Shown here: piece by piece, positions 1-11,625 of the stretch
Numbering within the stretch: position 1 is the stretch's first letter
Layout: every line of letters begins with the position of its first letter
DNA from: Adiantum capillus-veneris
Lineage: Eukaryota > Streptophyta > Polypodiopsida > Polypodiales > Pteridaceae
Assembly: GCA_014529385.2 (NCBI GenBank)
Contig: CM043950.1
Location: 82,222,843 to 82,286,842 of the forward strand
DNA length: 64,000 bases
Reading direction: 5' to 3'
Notes under the pieces: model-generated
Seen by the model: only the letters and a program-made list of their open reading frames with translations
What the model was told of the DNA's origin: nothing
Database searches by the model: none
Made by a program: the position numbers and the translations under genes

Positions 1-149
1 CATCTTAGCATTGGATACAATTGGTCTCCTTCTATGGCTACCAATGTTGTTTTAGCATCTAGAAGCCATTGTCACTGACTACTTTAGCTTCACATATTTG
101 GAGAAGTTGTAGATGTTTTACATCTATCCCAAGGCATGTGGGTGAGTGA

Positions 150-153
<4 letters not shown>

Positions 154-186
<33 letters not shown>

Positions 187-200
187 TGCGCGTGTGGGGG

Positions 201-239
<39 letters not shown>

Positions 240-280
240 AAAATTTTAAACAACATAGGAACAATTCAAAAAGGGACATT

Positions 281-352
<72 letters not shown>
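154..352. repeat. Compound GT/GA microsatellites, two successive blocks
   Basis: A (GT)n run (about 154-184) is followed by (AG)n (203-237). After about 45 bp of unique sequence the same order recurs, with (TG)n at 281-314 and (AG)n at 314-352. The repeated order suggests the compound array was duplicated. Long apparent reading frames here are translations of dinucleotide repeats and are not genes. Confidence 0.95.
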
Positions 353-353
<1 letters not shown>

Positions 354-630
354 CAGTGCACGGGTCACATTCTAGTATAATATAATGCAACTTAAAAATT
401 TTAAGGCCGAAGAAGCCGTCCATGTGTCTCATTGTGTCTCATTTTTGTGAAGTTTGGAACCTATAAATCTTTTCAACCTTCAACTGTACTTTTCCTTTTC
501 AAGGCAGACTTCACTTTCCCTCAAGAAAAAGACCCATTTTAACATTTTGCTTCAATTACTACATCACCATCATAACTTGCAAATAAATATCTCTCAATAT
601 GTTAGTCCCCCACATTGCCTAATGTATGGC

Positions 631-669
<39 letters not shown>
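631..669. repeat. CA/CG-CA microsatellite
   Basis: A short alternating CA/CG stretch passes into a pure (CA)n run. No gene is associated with it. Confidence 0.9.
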
Positions 670-675
<6 letters not shown>

Positions 676-699
676 AAGTTACAGAAAAATACATAAGAA

Positions 700-1930
700 A
701 AAATACAGACTCCTTCAATATATTTTAAGGAATCCGAACTAAAATCGGCTGGATCTATTCTAGTTGATTAAATTTACGAACCAATCAATGCAGCTTTGCA
801 AGCTAGACTAAAAGCAGGGCAAACGTTGGAAAATAATGGAAAAACTACTTAATGCTTGAAATGGAAGCAACTAAATTAGAAGCTTACAAAAACCTAGTGC
901 GAATTACACAAGCTTTGATGGAAAAATAGAATCCTCAGCAGGAAGATATAGGAGAACCAAAATAAGTTAAAACCAAAGTCCTAAGATAAAAAGCTCCAAA
1001 AAAGAAAAGGTCAAAAAACTGGGAAAACGAGGAAATACTACTACCTAAATTGAAAGTTCTTGATAGTGAAGAAGGATGGATAGGGTACTAATAGTTGAGG
1101 ATGATTGGCCAAACTATCTGTGGAAACGATAGTTTGGAAGCGAAAGATGGGAGCTTGACTATGAAATCATCACCAATATAATAAGTTCAACATTAGGAAG
1201 AGGATGGGATCTAGGAGGGCCTCTTTATTTTCCATGAGATCATCGAGCTGATTAAGATTTTGACAAATAGGTGCATGCCATGTGTGCAAAAATGGTGGGT
1301 GTGTAAGAGAGGTGTAAGAGTGGTCAAATGATGCACGTTCCCCCCAAAACGGGGATGGACAATTTTATGATTCTCGGCCTTCCATAACTCCTACATACAA
1401 TCTTCAATTTGAGTGAAGATCATCGATCTATATTCTAGATGCAGAGCTTTTTCCTTAGATTTGTTACGTGATATGGTTTTGCCCGCTAGATTTTTTTAGG
1501 GGGAAAATTTGAATGCAAATAAACTAGCCGTTATGCTTGTTTGAATTCAAAAGTTATCCTTTGATTTATTTCTTAATACTAGAGCTTTGACTCCCTTGAA
1601 TTGCCAAATAAAGTGGTCCTCCTAGATCAGATTCTCTTCCTAATGTTTGACAGATCACCCATGAAACTAGATGAACAATCATTGTATCAATATGGGGATC
1701 AGAATAATCAGACTCTACAGAAGCTGAAACCTTGCAAACACTACCGTCTTACTTAGGCGCGAGAATAAAGAGAAATCACTCGTCTGCAAAACAACAAAAT
1801 TAGAAAGGCCAAGACAAGCTTTGGATGTGACTAATTTACAATCCATTATGTCGACACCAATTCAGTGCACAATCACTTTGGGTGAGCTACTAAAACTGAG
1901 ACCACACTATGGGGCAATATACAAACTACC
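700..1930. other. Unassigned AT-rich sequence, probably decayed retrotransposon
   Basis: No supported gene was found in either strand. Short lysine-rich translations at about 840-1010 could be gag remnants, because a protease fragment follows on the same strand, but every frame is broken. A small C-run/G-run inverted motif lies near 1340. Nothing else is identifiable. Confidence 0.3.
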
Positions 1931-2938
1931 ATGAGAAGGATGGGATTGAAAGGAGCATCTCAAATGAGCTTGAAAAAATTGCAAAAAGAAGAGACACAGA
2001 CTAGACTTGTCAAGTCGATACCTATGAATAAGGTCAAGGACTATTGTGAAGGGAATGAGGGAAACACCATCCTTCTAGTACAATATGATGATGTAACAAC
2101 TATGGCTATTTTAGATAGTGGAGCTGGCATATCCATAGCAACCAAAGCTATCTGGGAAGCTTGGGAAAAGCTAGCAATTTGGCAAATAAGAATGAAACTG
2201 CGACTGGTAGATGGACACATAGAGAAGCCGATGGGCCTACTAGAGAATGTGATAGTCACCTCCTACGGGATTGACTACCAACACACTTTTTCCATTGTAG
2301 ATTTTGGGAAGAAACTCAATTATAAAATCATGTTGGGAAGACCATTCATGAGACAAATACAATTAATCCAATATTGGGGCGATGACTACAACTACCTGAA
2401 GCAAGTAGGGGCAGTGACTTGACTGAAGTTGAAAGACCATACTTACAAGGATGACTTGAGGACACCAATACAGGAATTGGACCCTGAAACTTGTACGAAA
2501 ACTAAACCTCCATCTCGGGTACATAAAAACACTCCAATTTGGATGTGTGGTGCTTCTCAATCGGGAAGCTTACAAAAGGAATACTATGTTCTAGACAGAG
2601 ATGTAAATGATGCAGATTACATACCAGAACCATGCCCTGAACATTTTTTTGAGCCCTTTGAATGGACTTAGATCCTAGCCACCATGGATGTATGTATTAA
2701 CAAATCTACACCTACACACTTTTGTGACAAAGAGGGCTATGATATAGTCCCCATCCAAATGATATCTATTGAGATGATCGAGGAGCAACAAATCTTCTCT
2801 GATCACTATTATGATGCTACGGATGAGTGGGAAGAAAAACCAAATACAACGGAGGGATCGGACTCTGAGAAGGAGTGGGTAAGAGCCATGCTTCTACTCA
2901 GAGGAGGGGAAGAAAGATTTTGTGAATTTCCAAACTAA
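1931..2938 (+). pseudogene. Gypsy-type retropepsin fragment with C-terminal extension
   Basis: One reading frame runs from 1931 to 2938, interrupted only by stops at 2420-2422 and 2669-2671. About 60 residues in lies the motif AILDSGAGIS, the D-S/T-G-A active site of a retroviral-type aspartic protease. About 75 residues later comes IMLGRPF, which fits the conserved ILGRDWL-like second protease motif of Ty3/gypsy polyproteins. The rest is acidic and ends in its own stop with no recognisable RT, so either pol was deleted here or the element is a gag-protease-only type. The protease call rests on motif order. The family clade is not determined. Confidence 0.6.
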
Positions 2939-3045
2939 CACCAAAGACGTCAAAAAAGATACAAAAAAAAACGAGACCATAACTTCAGAAAGAAAACTTA
3001 ATTTATAATTACATTTAAGCGTGCGAGGCACTTTGCTCTAGGGCA

Positions 3046-4795
3046 AAAGGAAGGGAGGTGAGGGTGGGCCTTGGGGTAAAAGGAAGAGATACGGGGGTGG
3101 GCTATGGGGTACCAAACGCGTTTCATTCCTTTAAGGAGATCATCAATGGTAGTAGTAGGGAGAAATGTGAAATAGAAGGGAAGAGGATTCTCTTTATATA
3201 AGAGGGGAGGGGGGGGGGAGGAGCGTACTTTGCAGGGGCTGTGAGTTTTCCCATTGATTATAGGTAGAGAGTGGTGTAGAGTTACCCAAAGGTAAGAAGT
3301 AAAAGATTGAATTTTACAGGGGAGAGTTCTATAGATTGTTTACCGGGGGGTGGAAAAAGTGAAAGAGGGTTTAAAGAGAAAAATGGGGGGTGGGGAACTA
3401 AAAAGAGGCAAAGAAGGGGATAGATGGTAGGGAGGGGTTTAAAAATAACAAGAGTAAAAGCGTTGAAATGGAATTCCGAAGATCTGGTGTATAATGTACA
3501 AGATTGGGTGTAAGGTGCTAATAAGGGGGGGGGGGGGGGATTTGAAAGTTTAAAAGGAGCAAGGGGGAGTAGTTTGATTCTCAAATAAGGTGTTCTAGGA
3601 GTACATTACAAAAGGACAAAATTTGGAATGCAAGACCCAAAAAAGGTGAAAGGGGTGGCCATGTTGTTGAAGAACTATGGGCTTTGAGAATCTACCTGCA
3701 AAATGAGCGGTAAGAGTTAGGGTAGGGTAAAAAGAGTATTCATTTGTAAAAATTGGGTTCATAGCTTGTTTTTGGATTTAGTTAGAAGAGTGCCTAAGTT
3801 TTGGCCATTGATCCAACATACGATGCGTTGGTCAAGATGTGCAAGGGTGGGGGAGAGGCTGCAAGCCGTATGGATAGGTTTACCAATTATTAGGGTAGGG
3901 TTTAGTCTACTAGTTTTTGGAGAAAAAGGTAGTTTGAGGATGATAGGGGGAGGATTTTTTAAAGATTGGGTTTTGGTTAGGAGAGTGGTTCGTTCCTTGT
4001 AAAAACTCCGTTGTTCTGAAGCATAGGCAAGATCAACGGATCTATTACTTATATTTTGTTCTGAACATCAGCGCGAGCAGAAGTGAGATAGAGTGCCTAA
4101 CATGAATCAATGAAAGATATTAGACTTTTCAGCGGGCTGTCACTGCCACAAACACATGGTTCAATACCGAGCGATTGGGGCACCTATCGAATTCCATAAG
4201 ACACTAACTCGCTTGGTATTGACCCATGTCTTAATGGTAGTGAGCCATCTAATGAACCAAGCTTGACTCAGAAAGAGCTTGAGACGTGCTCACATGTGAA
4301 AGCTCTCTCTTTCTATGTAAGTTTTACGTGATGAAGTTGTGTTTTTAGTTGTGCCCATCGACAAGTTATTTTCATTCCCTATGTACAGGGATAGATAGGA
4401 CGTTCTAAAGAAGCTATAGAGTGCTTCAAAGGTTGAAACCAACCTACCCAAAATAGGTTGTTTATCTTTGGTGCAATTTTGTCCAAGTGTCAAAAATGAC
4501 TTTTGAGCATAGGGGATGTTGAGAATGCTCTGCACATTCTAGGTAGTAATTTTCATTACATTTGGAGCATCGTAGCTATACAAATTCATCGGGTTAAGCT
4601 TGCGGTAAGGAAAGTGGATTTTGATGTACCAATCTAGGTAAGAGCACATTGGACTTGGGAATTTTCAAGAGATTATCTATCTCTTGTAGCCCTCATGCAC
4701 TGGTCGAGTTAGCTACATCCCACGGATTGACATTTTATGTCTGTGGTTCTTGCTTTGCTAGCATTGATATGGTGAGGCTTGGCAGCCAATCAACA
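3046..4795 (+). mobile_element. Candidate LTR of a gypsy element (element C)
   Basis: This stretch lies between a purine-rich tract (about 3046-3066, polypurine-tract-like) and a strong primer-binding site at 4798. It ends in CAATCAACA, consistent with an LTR 3' end. A TATA-like TTTATATAAG lies at 3193-3202. No second copy of this sequence was recognised in the window, so its LTR identity and 5' boundary are inferred from position only. It also contains a 15-G run (3525-3539) and G-rich sequence near 3209-3221. No gene is seen. Confidence 0.35.
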
Positions 4796-4797
4796 TC

Positions 4798-4816
4798 TTG
4801 GTGCCGTTGACAGGGA
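4798..4816 (+). promoter_or_regulatory. LTR-retrotransposon primer-binding site
   Basis: The sequence TTGGTGCCGTTGACAGGGA closely resembles the tRNA-primed (-)-strand start (TTGGCGCCGTTGCCGGGGA-like) used by many plant Ty3/gypsy elements. It sits two bases after an LTR-like CA end, and a decayed gag lies 0.4-1.1 kb downstream on the same strand. Confidence 0.65.
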
Positions 4817-5129
4817 CAAGGCAACCTAAACTAGAGAAAAACCCAAAGCATCCACTTAAATTTCCATTACTTCCTGTAGTTTTGACTAAAGTAAAACACC
4901 TTTGCTTTAATCACGGCGGCTGAGAGGTCCTTGAGAGTAGAGATACTCGGTAAGTACCTCGAGAGCATTAGCTTAGTAGGGCAGATTAGGTAAAGGGTGC
5001 TTCAGACTAGCTAGTGATCAAGAAGGGTATCACCTAAGTAGAAATTAGAGATTGGAGATTGAAAGTTGAATTTTTCACATTCTATAGTCTTTTTTCAAGT
5101 TCAGTATAAGTAGGGTAAGTAGAAAATAG

Positions 5130-5900
5130 TCAAGAATTTAGTGATGATGCATTGGAGAAAAACAAAGAAATTGTCAAATCTATTTTAGGCATACCTAAGA
5201 TAGACAAGGGGTTTCTGGGACTAAAACTATGGAACTGAACTTGCAAGATGGTAGACCAGCTTGATTAGACTATTCCCCTTGATGGTGGTATCATTTGGAC
5301 CTCTGAAAGACTTGGTCAAGCACAAATCTAGAAAAAACTCCCAGCTTTTGAGAAAATTAACAAAAGTAAAGACAATTTTGGCTAAAATTTAAAACCAGGG
5401 TATGGATAAATCTTAAAACTACTCGGAAAAACAATATATGAAGCAAAAGGTACAAAAGGTCAAAATTTGGTAGAGTTTTATCTTAGACGCACTGAAGAAA
5501 AAGTTCCAACTAGAGGATGAATTTTGTAAAATTTTCAACTCACAGGTGACCTTAGAGGACAAAGATTTAACTTCGTTCTATTCTATACCTCCTGGATCAA
5601 TAACTAATCTACCAACTTTGGCAATGAGATTTGTTGCTGCTTGGTCAAAAATGGAAACCAAGCATAGTATTTTAGCTCAAATCTATAGTTTCCAGCAAAA
5701 ACAAGGAGAAACTGTCAGAGATCATGTGAGTCGAATGAGGCAATATATCGATGGATTTTTGGAGTTGGAAATCATAATCGAGGGGAGACTCATCTCACTA
5801 TTTTTAGAGGGACTATTAACAAAAGACTTGTATGATCTATTGTATGACAAAAACACGCGACTTGGGGAACATGCATCCTGGACACAATTGACTTGAGTAA
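5130..5900 (+). pseudogene. Decayed gypsy gag (element C)
   Basis: The best open stretch is 5546-5896. It carries features of a retrotransposon gag/capsid domain: a W-S-K-M core, then QQKQGETVRDHVSRMRQYI and FLEGLL further on, the pattern in which plant gag domains describe repeated short helices. The upstream part (5130-5545) is broken by stops. It lies downstream of the PBS at 4798, as expected for gag. It ends where element D begins at 5948, and no continuation was recognised beyond D, so the target was already a chimera or was truncated. Confidence 0.55.
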
Positions 5901-5942
5901 TAATTGCAAGATTTTCAATGAGGAAAGCACCACTAGTCCACA

Positions 5943-5947
5943 CACAT
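5943..5947. repeat. 5-bp target-site duplication CACAT, left copy (element D)
   Basis: CACAT directly precedes the 5' LTR of element D. The same five bases follow its 3' LTR at 14159-14163. Five-bp duplications are the norm for Ty3/gypsy integrases. Confidence 0.9.
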
Positions 5948-6100
5948 TGTCAGGACACCGGCAAGTCCGGACTAGACAAGGGCAGGGCCAGGCTAGGTAG
6001 TGTGGAAAGGGAGTCCAACTAGGGCAAAGGGCAAGGGGCTATGCTATATAGTGGGTGGTTGAGTGGTGGACTCCTAGGTTCTAGTTCCCCTTGTCTTACA
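5948..6100 (+). repeat. 5' LTR of element D (153 bp)
   Basis: It matches 14006-14158 with about 8 substitutions and no length change. It begins TGT and ends ACA. A TATA-like CTATATAG lies at about 6044-6051. The LTR is unusually short for a gypsy element. Confidence 0.93.
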
Positions 6101-6114
6101 TTGGCATCAAGAGC
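6101..6114 (+). promoter_or_regulatory. Primer-binding site of element D
   Basis: TTGGCATCAAGAGC directly follows the LTR. It is a slightly altered version of TGGTATCAGAGC, the initiator-methionine tRNA complement used by many plant LTR retrotransposons. Confidence 0.8.
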
Positions 6115-7067
6115 AAGGTTCCTTTTTTTGGGAAACGCACAACCATGGAGGAGGGGAGCCACACAATTGTGCATTCTTTTGTGCATGTTGGGGTCAAGGG
6201 GGCGTGGAGCATGCCTCCTGTGAGGAGGACGACAAGGCAAGCATGCGGTGGGCAGCCCCCCTTGCACAGAGGAGCCGGCGAGGCGGACTTGCACCAAAAG
6301 CGCTGTTTGTGGGCTCTACAGCTACGCGCCGGGTAGGGTAGGACTTCATGTCACTAGGCCGGAGCCCCTACCTCAACACAATGAGCTCCACGGCAGGGGC
6401 GACCTTCTGCGCGCTGCTTTGAAGCGGCGATAGGCGACTGTGTCATTCTTTTTCCCACTTGAGGGCGCCCATCCCCCTTAGGGGTTAGTGGCCATACACA
6501 AAATTTAAAACATAAGGGGCGGTACCCACAGTGGGGTACCCCACTCCCCTACTCCACGTGCGGATTCGGCAAGGCCGGAAGGTGCGGCATAGCATCAATG
6601 AGGTCGATAAAAATTTTGAGCCAAATTTTCTGCTTGCTACGTAGAAACTCAGAGATTTTAAGAACACCACTTCGACGGAGTTCAAGTACAATTTTTTTGG
6701 TAAAATCAATTAACACTTTCAAGTATAATTGATTCGGCTATCAAGAACTTGTGGAACTCCATGTACGGCGGACAATTCGAATCACTCTCCATCGGGATAC
6801 TATCGATTTTGACGGAATTAGAAAGGCTAATTACACTTTGCGAGTGCTCTCAACATCAGGTATTTTTTCTGACTACTCCTTGCACCGCACTGTGTTGCCA
6901 TGGATTCAAATATCAATATGACATTCGATTTTGAGCAAAGTACGCCTAATCTTGCCAATGATGACCTGTGGCCGGATCCTCTCAAGGAGAGTACCCGCGA
7001 TGCTACGGCAGGTGATGATACTTATGAATTGCTCGATATTCAAGAATTTTGTGCACTTTAGACACGC
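6115..7067 (+). other. Untranslated leader of element D
   Basis: GC-rich sequence between the PBS and gag. All frames are broken and no domain is recognisable. Overlapping short reading frames on both strands around 6041-6430 reflect base composition. Confidence 0.5.
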
Positions 7068-7988
7068 ATGACAGTCATGGATGAAATTTTTAAAGCTTTA
7101 AATGAAAATGTTACTAAACTATCCATATTAGTAATTCAATTAATGCAACAGCAGTCCAAGAGTCCTGCTGACACGCACATGCATGAGCACGTTGCTACAC
7201 AAGGGCAGAGCACTTCTAATCTAGGGCAAGGCCCAAATGCTGATACGTTGCATACTCTCACTGCAAAAGAGGTGGATGAATTGTTGAAAAACACCAAATC
7301 ACCGATTTTTAAGGGAGAGGACTGAGACCGCAATAAGGATGCAGTGAATATCTTTCTCAGCAAGTGGGATGGAATTCACGCCTTACGGCGTACTTCGGAC
7401 GCAGTCAGAGCCCTGCAAACGAGCTTAACTTTGGAAGGCAAGGCGTACAAATGGTGGATGTCTCTCAAGAAAAAGAACATCATACCACAGAGTTGGGCAG
7501 CTTTTGAAGCAATGTTTCGCAAAGAATTTTTGCCTACAAACGAGGCCGATTGGATTTGGATGGCTTGGGACACATGTTCCATGCGCCAATACCCATCACT
7601 ACTTCAATATATCTCTCACTATCAGGATGTTATCCTCAAGTTGGAAGGCTTAGGTACCTTTCAACAAGTACAGGGGTTCATACAAGGTCTGACTCCCGAG
7701 CTTAAGAAGTATGTCAAGACCCAAGACCCTAAAACACTTGAGGAAGCCATAGTGAAAGCACATATTCATGATGATCCAGATGAAAAGAAAACACATAATA
7801 GTCACGTGCCTGCTAATACACATGGTAATACACGCACTCTACATGGGCACAATAAAAGAAAATTTATAGTTGCCAATTCGGATGCATATAAAAAACCCAA
7901 GGGGTCCAGGGGTCCTCTCTCTTCTGAGGACTTTGATAAAGTCGGGCAAGGAGAAAGCAGTGCACACGGTACAACTGCTGCCTCTTGA
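7068..7988 (+). pseudogene. Gag of element D, one in-frame stop
   Basis: This is a single frame broken by one stop at 7323-7325, so the two open pieces (7068-7325 and 7344-7988) belong to one protein of about 305 codons. The first part is polar and probably an N-terminal arm. The second has the plant gag core (about residues 95-220): KAYKWWMSLKK, a W-A-A-F-E-A-MFRKEF block, then LLQYISHYQDVILKLEGL and FIQGLTPELKKYV. The tail is basic. No CCHC knuckle is evident. It would form the particle capsid. Protease follows in another frame after about 70 bp. Confidence 0.75.
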
Positions 7989-8061
7989 ATCTTCCTCACG
8001 ATTCTCTAAAGTGGAAGTAACACACACTGAGGTGGTGCATGAATGATGTCTCACAGCTTCC

Positions 8062-8797
8062 ATGTGGCAACCAACCTTTGGACTACATGAGTTAGTACGT
8101 ATGCACGGATATCTACAAGGGCACAAGGTGCGCATCTTGGTAGATGGCGGTGCTACTCACAATTTTATCAATTATGGATTGGTGAAAAAACTCAAATTGC
8201 CCCAAACTCTGAGTACCCACTGCTACAAGGTAGCAATGATGAATGGACATGATACTGAAATCTGGGATACTCAATATCGAGCTGTTCCATTGGAAGTACA
8301 AGGGTACTCCACATACTTGGATTTTCAAGTTATGAACATGGAAAGGGCTCATGTGGTTCTTGGTAGGGAGTGGTTGCATAGTCTAGGACCATCACTGAAG
8401 CGTAGCTATGAGCACAACAGCTTGATGTTTGAATCCCATAGTGCACATGTGTTGTTGTTAGGAGAAAAAGATATACCTTCATCACCAGTGATTTGTACTA
8501 CTGAGCTTATGCAACTCATTTTTGATAATGAAATAGATCAGGTTTTCTTGTGTTACTCGCTGTCTCATTTTCTTTCTAACATTGATTCTGTTGAACATTC
8601 CTCAACGACGCATGCTTCTCTCTCCTCTATTCCACCAATTGCTAATTCTAAACAAGCAAATGTTGCTAGTCAATTACAGAAATTATTAAAGGAATATCAA
8701 GATGTATTTCCTAATGATTTGTCATCAGGATTACCGCCGACATGATCCATGCAACATAGCATTGATGTGGCTGCAGGCTATAAACCAATTAGTAAAC
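8062..8797 (+). pseudogene. Protease and RT start of element D, truncated
   Basis: The frame 8062-8745 contains ILVDGGATHNFI (about residues 28-39), the aspartic-protease active site common in plant gypsy elements, here with DGG in place of DSG. About 65 residues later VVLGREWLHSLG forms the second protease motif. The frame ends in the linker VFPNDLSSGLPP that normally precedes RT, followed by a stop. The next frame continues as HSIDVAAGYKPISKLA, the gypsy RT N-terminus. Gypsy similarity stops near 8797, where copia sequence begins, so the RT palm is absent. Confidence 0.75.
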
Positions 8798-8802
8798 TTG
8801 CA

Positions 8803-9762
8803 TTCGGAAACAAATGGTGGAAGATCTCTAAGGTATCTTTGGTGGTTGCCAAAGGAGAAAAGGTCGGTACACTTTACTTGTGTACTGTTAACACTCAACC
8901 TTCAGCTTGTGCAGCAACTACAGAAGTTGACAGTGCGGTGTGGCACTACCGGCTTGGGCATATGAGTGCCAAGGATTGCAAATCCTTCAAACAAAGAAGC
9001 TTCTACCAGGTTTTGAAAGAAGTGGACTTACAATTCTGTGAAGATTGTGTTTATGGTAAACAAAAGAGGGTGAAATTTCAAAAATCAAGAAATGAAAGAA
9101 AAAATAGAAAACTTAAGTTGGTTCATTTTGATGTTTGGGGTCCTGCAAGTACACCATCACTTGGTGGCTCATTGTACTATGTAACATTCATAGACGATGC
9201 GATTAGAAAAACATGGGTTTATGTCATGAAGAATAAGTCCGATGTATTTTTCATATTTCAAAGATGGAAAGACTTTGTGGAGAATGAAACAGGTACCGAG
9301 GTTAAATGCCTCAGATTCGACAATGGAGGTGAATATTGCAACCAAGATTTTGAAAGCTTTTGTGCTAGCAATGGCATTCGGAGGTAAAGGACAACCCCAA
9401 GGACACCTCAACAAAATGGGATTTTGGAAAGGATGAACAGGACAATCATGGAGCGAGCACAAAGCATGCGGCTACATGGTGGCCTACCGCTTGAGCTTTG
9501 GGCGGAAGCTGTAAGTACGTTTGTGTATTTAATCAATCGGTCACTCTCAACGGCATTGGATGGGGGAGTTCCAGAAGAGGCATGGACAGGTAAACCGGTG
9601 AATTATACATTTCTCAAAGTGTTTGGGTGTGAGGCTTTCATGCACATAGATAGAAGCCTAAGATCAAAGCTAGATGCAAAGTCCAAAAAGTGTTTCTTCA
9701 TTGTCTATGGAGAAGGTGACATTGGTTATCGCCTATGGAATTCTGAGATGGTAAAATCTTAA
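8803..9762 (+). pseudogene. Copia GAG-pre-integrase and integrase
   Basis: One frame runs from about 8803 to 9762 with a single stop at 9385-9387. The first part is the GAG-pre-integrase zinc module (VWHYRLGHMS, then CEDCVYGKQ, an H-x-H/C-x2-C pattern). The catalytic core follows: HFDVWGP supplies the first Asp, RFDNGGEY the second Asp, and TPQQNGILERMNRT the Glu. WAEAVSTFVYLINR and the F-L-K-V-F-G-C-EAF block are standard copia integrase landmarks. The enzyme would insert the cDNA into the genome. The stop splits it between the second Asp and the Glu. It is read through the gypsy/copia junction at its start. Confidence 0.85.
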
Positions 9763-11202
9763 GGAGTAGGGATGTAATTTTTAATGAACAAAATATATAC
9801 AAAGATTACTTGGAAAGAAATCAAACAAAAGAAACAGGTGATGAGTACATGGAGCTTGAGGATGGTGAAGGTTCAAGGACTGCAAACGGTGACAATGTGC
9901 AACAATGTCAACCAAATGAGGAGCCTCAACCTATTCCCCGAAGATCTAAAAGAGCAAGTAGACCTCCATAAAGGTTTGGTCCTTCCTTCAACCACCTCTT
10001 GATCTCAGATTCTCGAGAGCCGGAATCATACGAAGAAGCTATGCAACATGAATCCAAAGAAGAATGGACGAGGAGCATGCAAGTGGAGATGGACTCACTA
10101 CATCGCAACCAAACATGGGAATTGGTTGAGCTGCCTAAAGGTAAACGGGCACTTCAAAAAAAATGGGTGTACAAGGTGAAGGAAGAAGAAGGTGGGAAGA
10201 AAAGGTACAAGTCTAGGCTTGTGGTAAAAGGTTTTTCTCAAAAGAAAGGTATTGACTTCAATGAAATATTTTCTCATGTTGTAAAAATGAACTCAATTAG
10301 GCTTGTCTTAAGCCTTGTGGCTGCTCATGACCTAAATCTCGACCAAATGGATGTAAATAAGGCATTCCCTCACGACTTAGAGGAGGAAATCTACATGCTT
10401 TAATCAAAGTGTATGAAGTAAAGGTAAGGAGAAAATGGTTTGCAGATTAAAGAAGAGCTTGTATGGTTTAAAGGAAGCATCAAGACAATGGTACTTCAAG
10501 TTTGATCGATGGATGTTGGATAATGGATTCACAAGATGCAACTCGTATCACTGCGTCTACACGAAGAATTTGGGAGATGGGAAATTCATTATCCTAATGT
10601 TGTTTGTTGATGACATGTTGATTGCAAGTCCTAACATGCAGGACATCAAAGACCTAAAAGAGGAGTTGTCTAAATCTTTTTCAATGAAAGATTTAGGTGC
10701 TGCAAAGAGGATACTTGCTATGAAAATATCAAGGGACAGGACGAAGAAGACAATAAAGCTATCTCAAGAAGATTACATCAAGAAGTTACTAGAAAGGTTT
10801 GCAATGCAAAATGCAAAACCAGTTTCTACACCTTTGGCTGGTCACTTTAAACTAACAAAGGATATGTGTCCAAAGACACAAGAGGAGATAGCCTATATGT
10901 CTAAAGTTCCATATGTTGCAGCGGTAGGTTCTCTAATGTATGCTATGGTATGGACAAGGCCAGACATTGCACATGCAGTGGGAGTTGTGAGTAGGTTCAT
11001 GGACAACCCAGGTAAAGAGCATTGGCAAGCTGTGAAGTGGATACTTAGGTATCTAAAAGGGACAACAAAAAATTATTTGTATTTTGGAGGAACTGATATT
11101 TTTCTAGAAGGGTATGCTGATGCAGATATGGTAGGTGACAAAGATACTCGAAGGAGCACTACTGGCTATGTGTTCACGGTTGGAGGCACAACAATAAGCT
11201 GA
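9763..11202 (+). pseudogene. Copia reverse transcriptase
   Basis: Two open pieces, 9999-10403 and 10435-11202, are out of frame with each other by one base. The first has W-x-L-V-x-L-P-x-G-KRALQKKWVYKVK and RLVVKGFSQKKGIDF, the conserved opening of copia RT, then LDQMDVNKAFPHDLEEEIYM. The second has KKSLYGLKEASRQWY and the catalytic MLFVDDMLI (Y/F-V-D-D box), then MKDLGAAKRILAMKI. It would copy element RNA into DNA. 9763-9998 is a degraded, charged linker. The frameshift at about 10404-10434 and the stop at 11200-11202 leave it inactive. Confidence 0.88.
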
Positions 11203-11220
11203 GCTTAAAAGCTGCAGAAA

Positions 11221-11565
11221 GTGGTTTCACTTTCTACCATGGAAGCAGAGTATGCAGCAATGACGGAGGCAAGCAAAGAAATTATGTGGCTTCCCAGATT
11301 CTTAGAAGAGCTAGGATTCAAACAAGACAATTGTGTCTTCTACAGTGATAGCCAAAGCGCTATCCATCTTGCAAAGAACTCAACCTTTCATTCAAGGACA
11401 AAGCACATTGAGGTGAGATATCACTTCATACGCAGTCTTTTGGAAGAGGGACAACTAAAGCTAGGAAAGGTGCATACAAGTGAAAATCCTGCAGACATGT
11501 TTACAAAGGTGGTCAACAAGGAGAAGTTGAGCTTTTGCTCATCTTCAATCGGCATTCAAGGATAA
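11221..11565 (+). pseudogene. Copia RNase H
   Basis: This is the same frame as the RT piece upstream, after the stop at 11200-11202. It has VSLSTMEAEYAA (Glu of the active site), FYSDSQSAIHLAKN (Asp) and the RTKHIEVRYHFIR block characteristic of copia RNase H, followed by the VHTSENPADMFTK end. It would remove the RNA strand during reverse transcription. The polyprotein ends at 11565, about 60 bp before the LTR. Confidence 0.88.
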
Positions 11566-11625
11566 GAAGCCAGGATGGAAAGTAGTCACAGGTTTGGTTT
11601 TAAGATCAGTCTCCAAGTGGGAGAT

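Noticed and set aside
3282-3584. 100-codon minus-strand frame rich in Pro and Leu
   Set aside because: Produced by G-rich plus-strand sequence including a poly-G run; no domain.
6019-6433. Several overlapping frames of 60-92 codons on both strands
   Set aside because: GC-rich leader of element D just after its PBS; no frame has a domain and they overlap each other.
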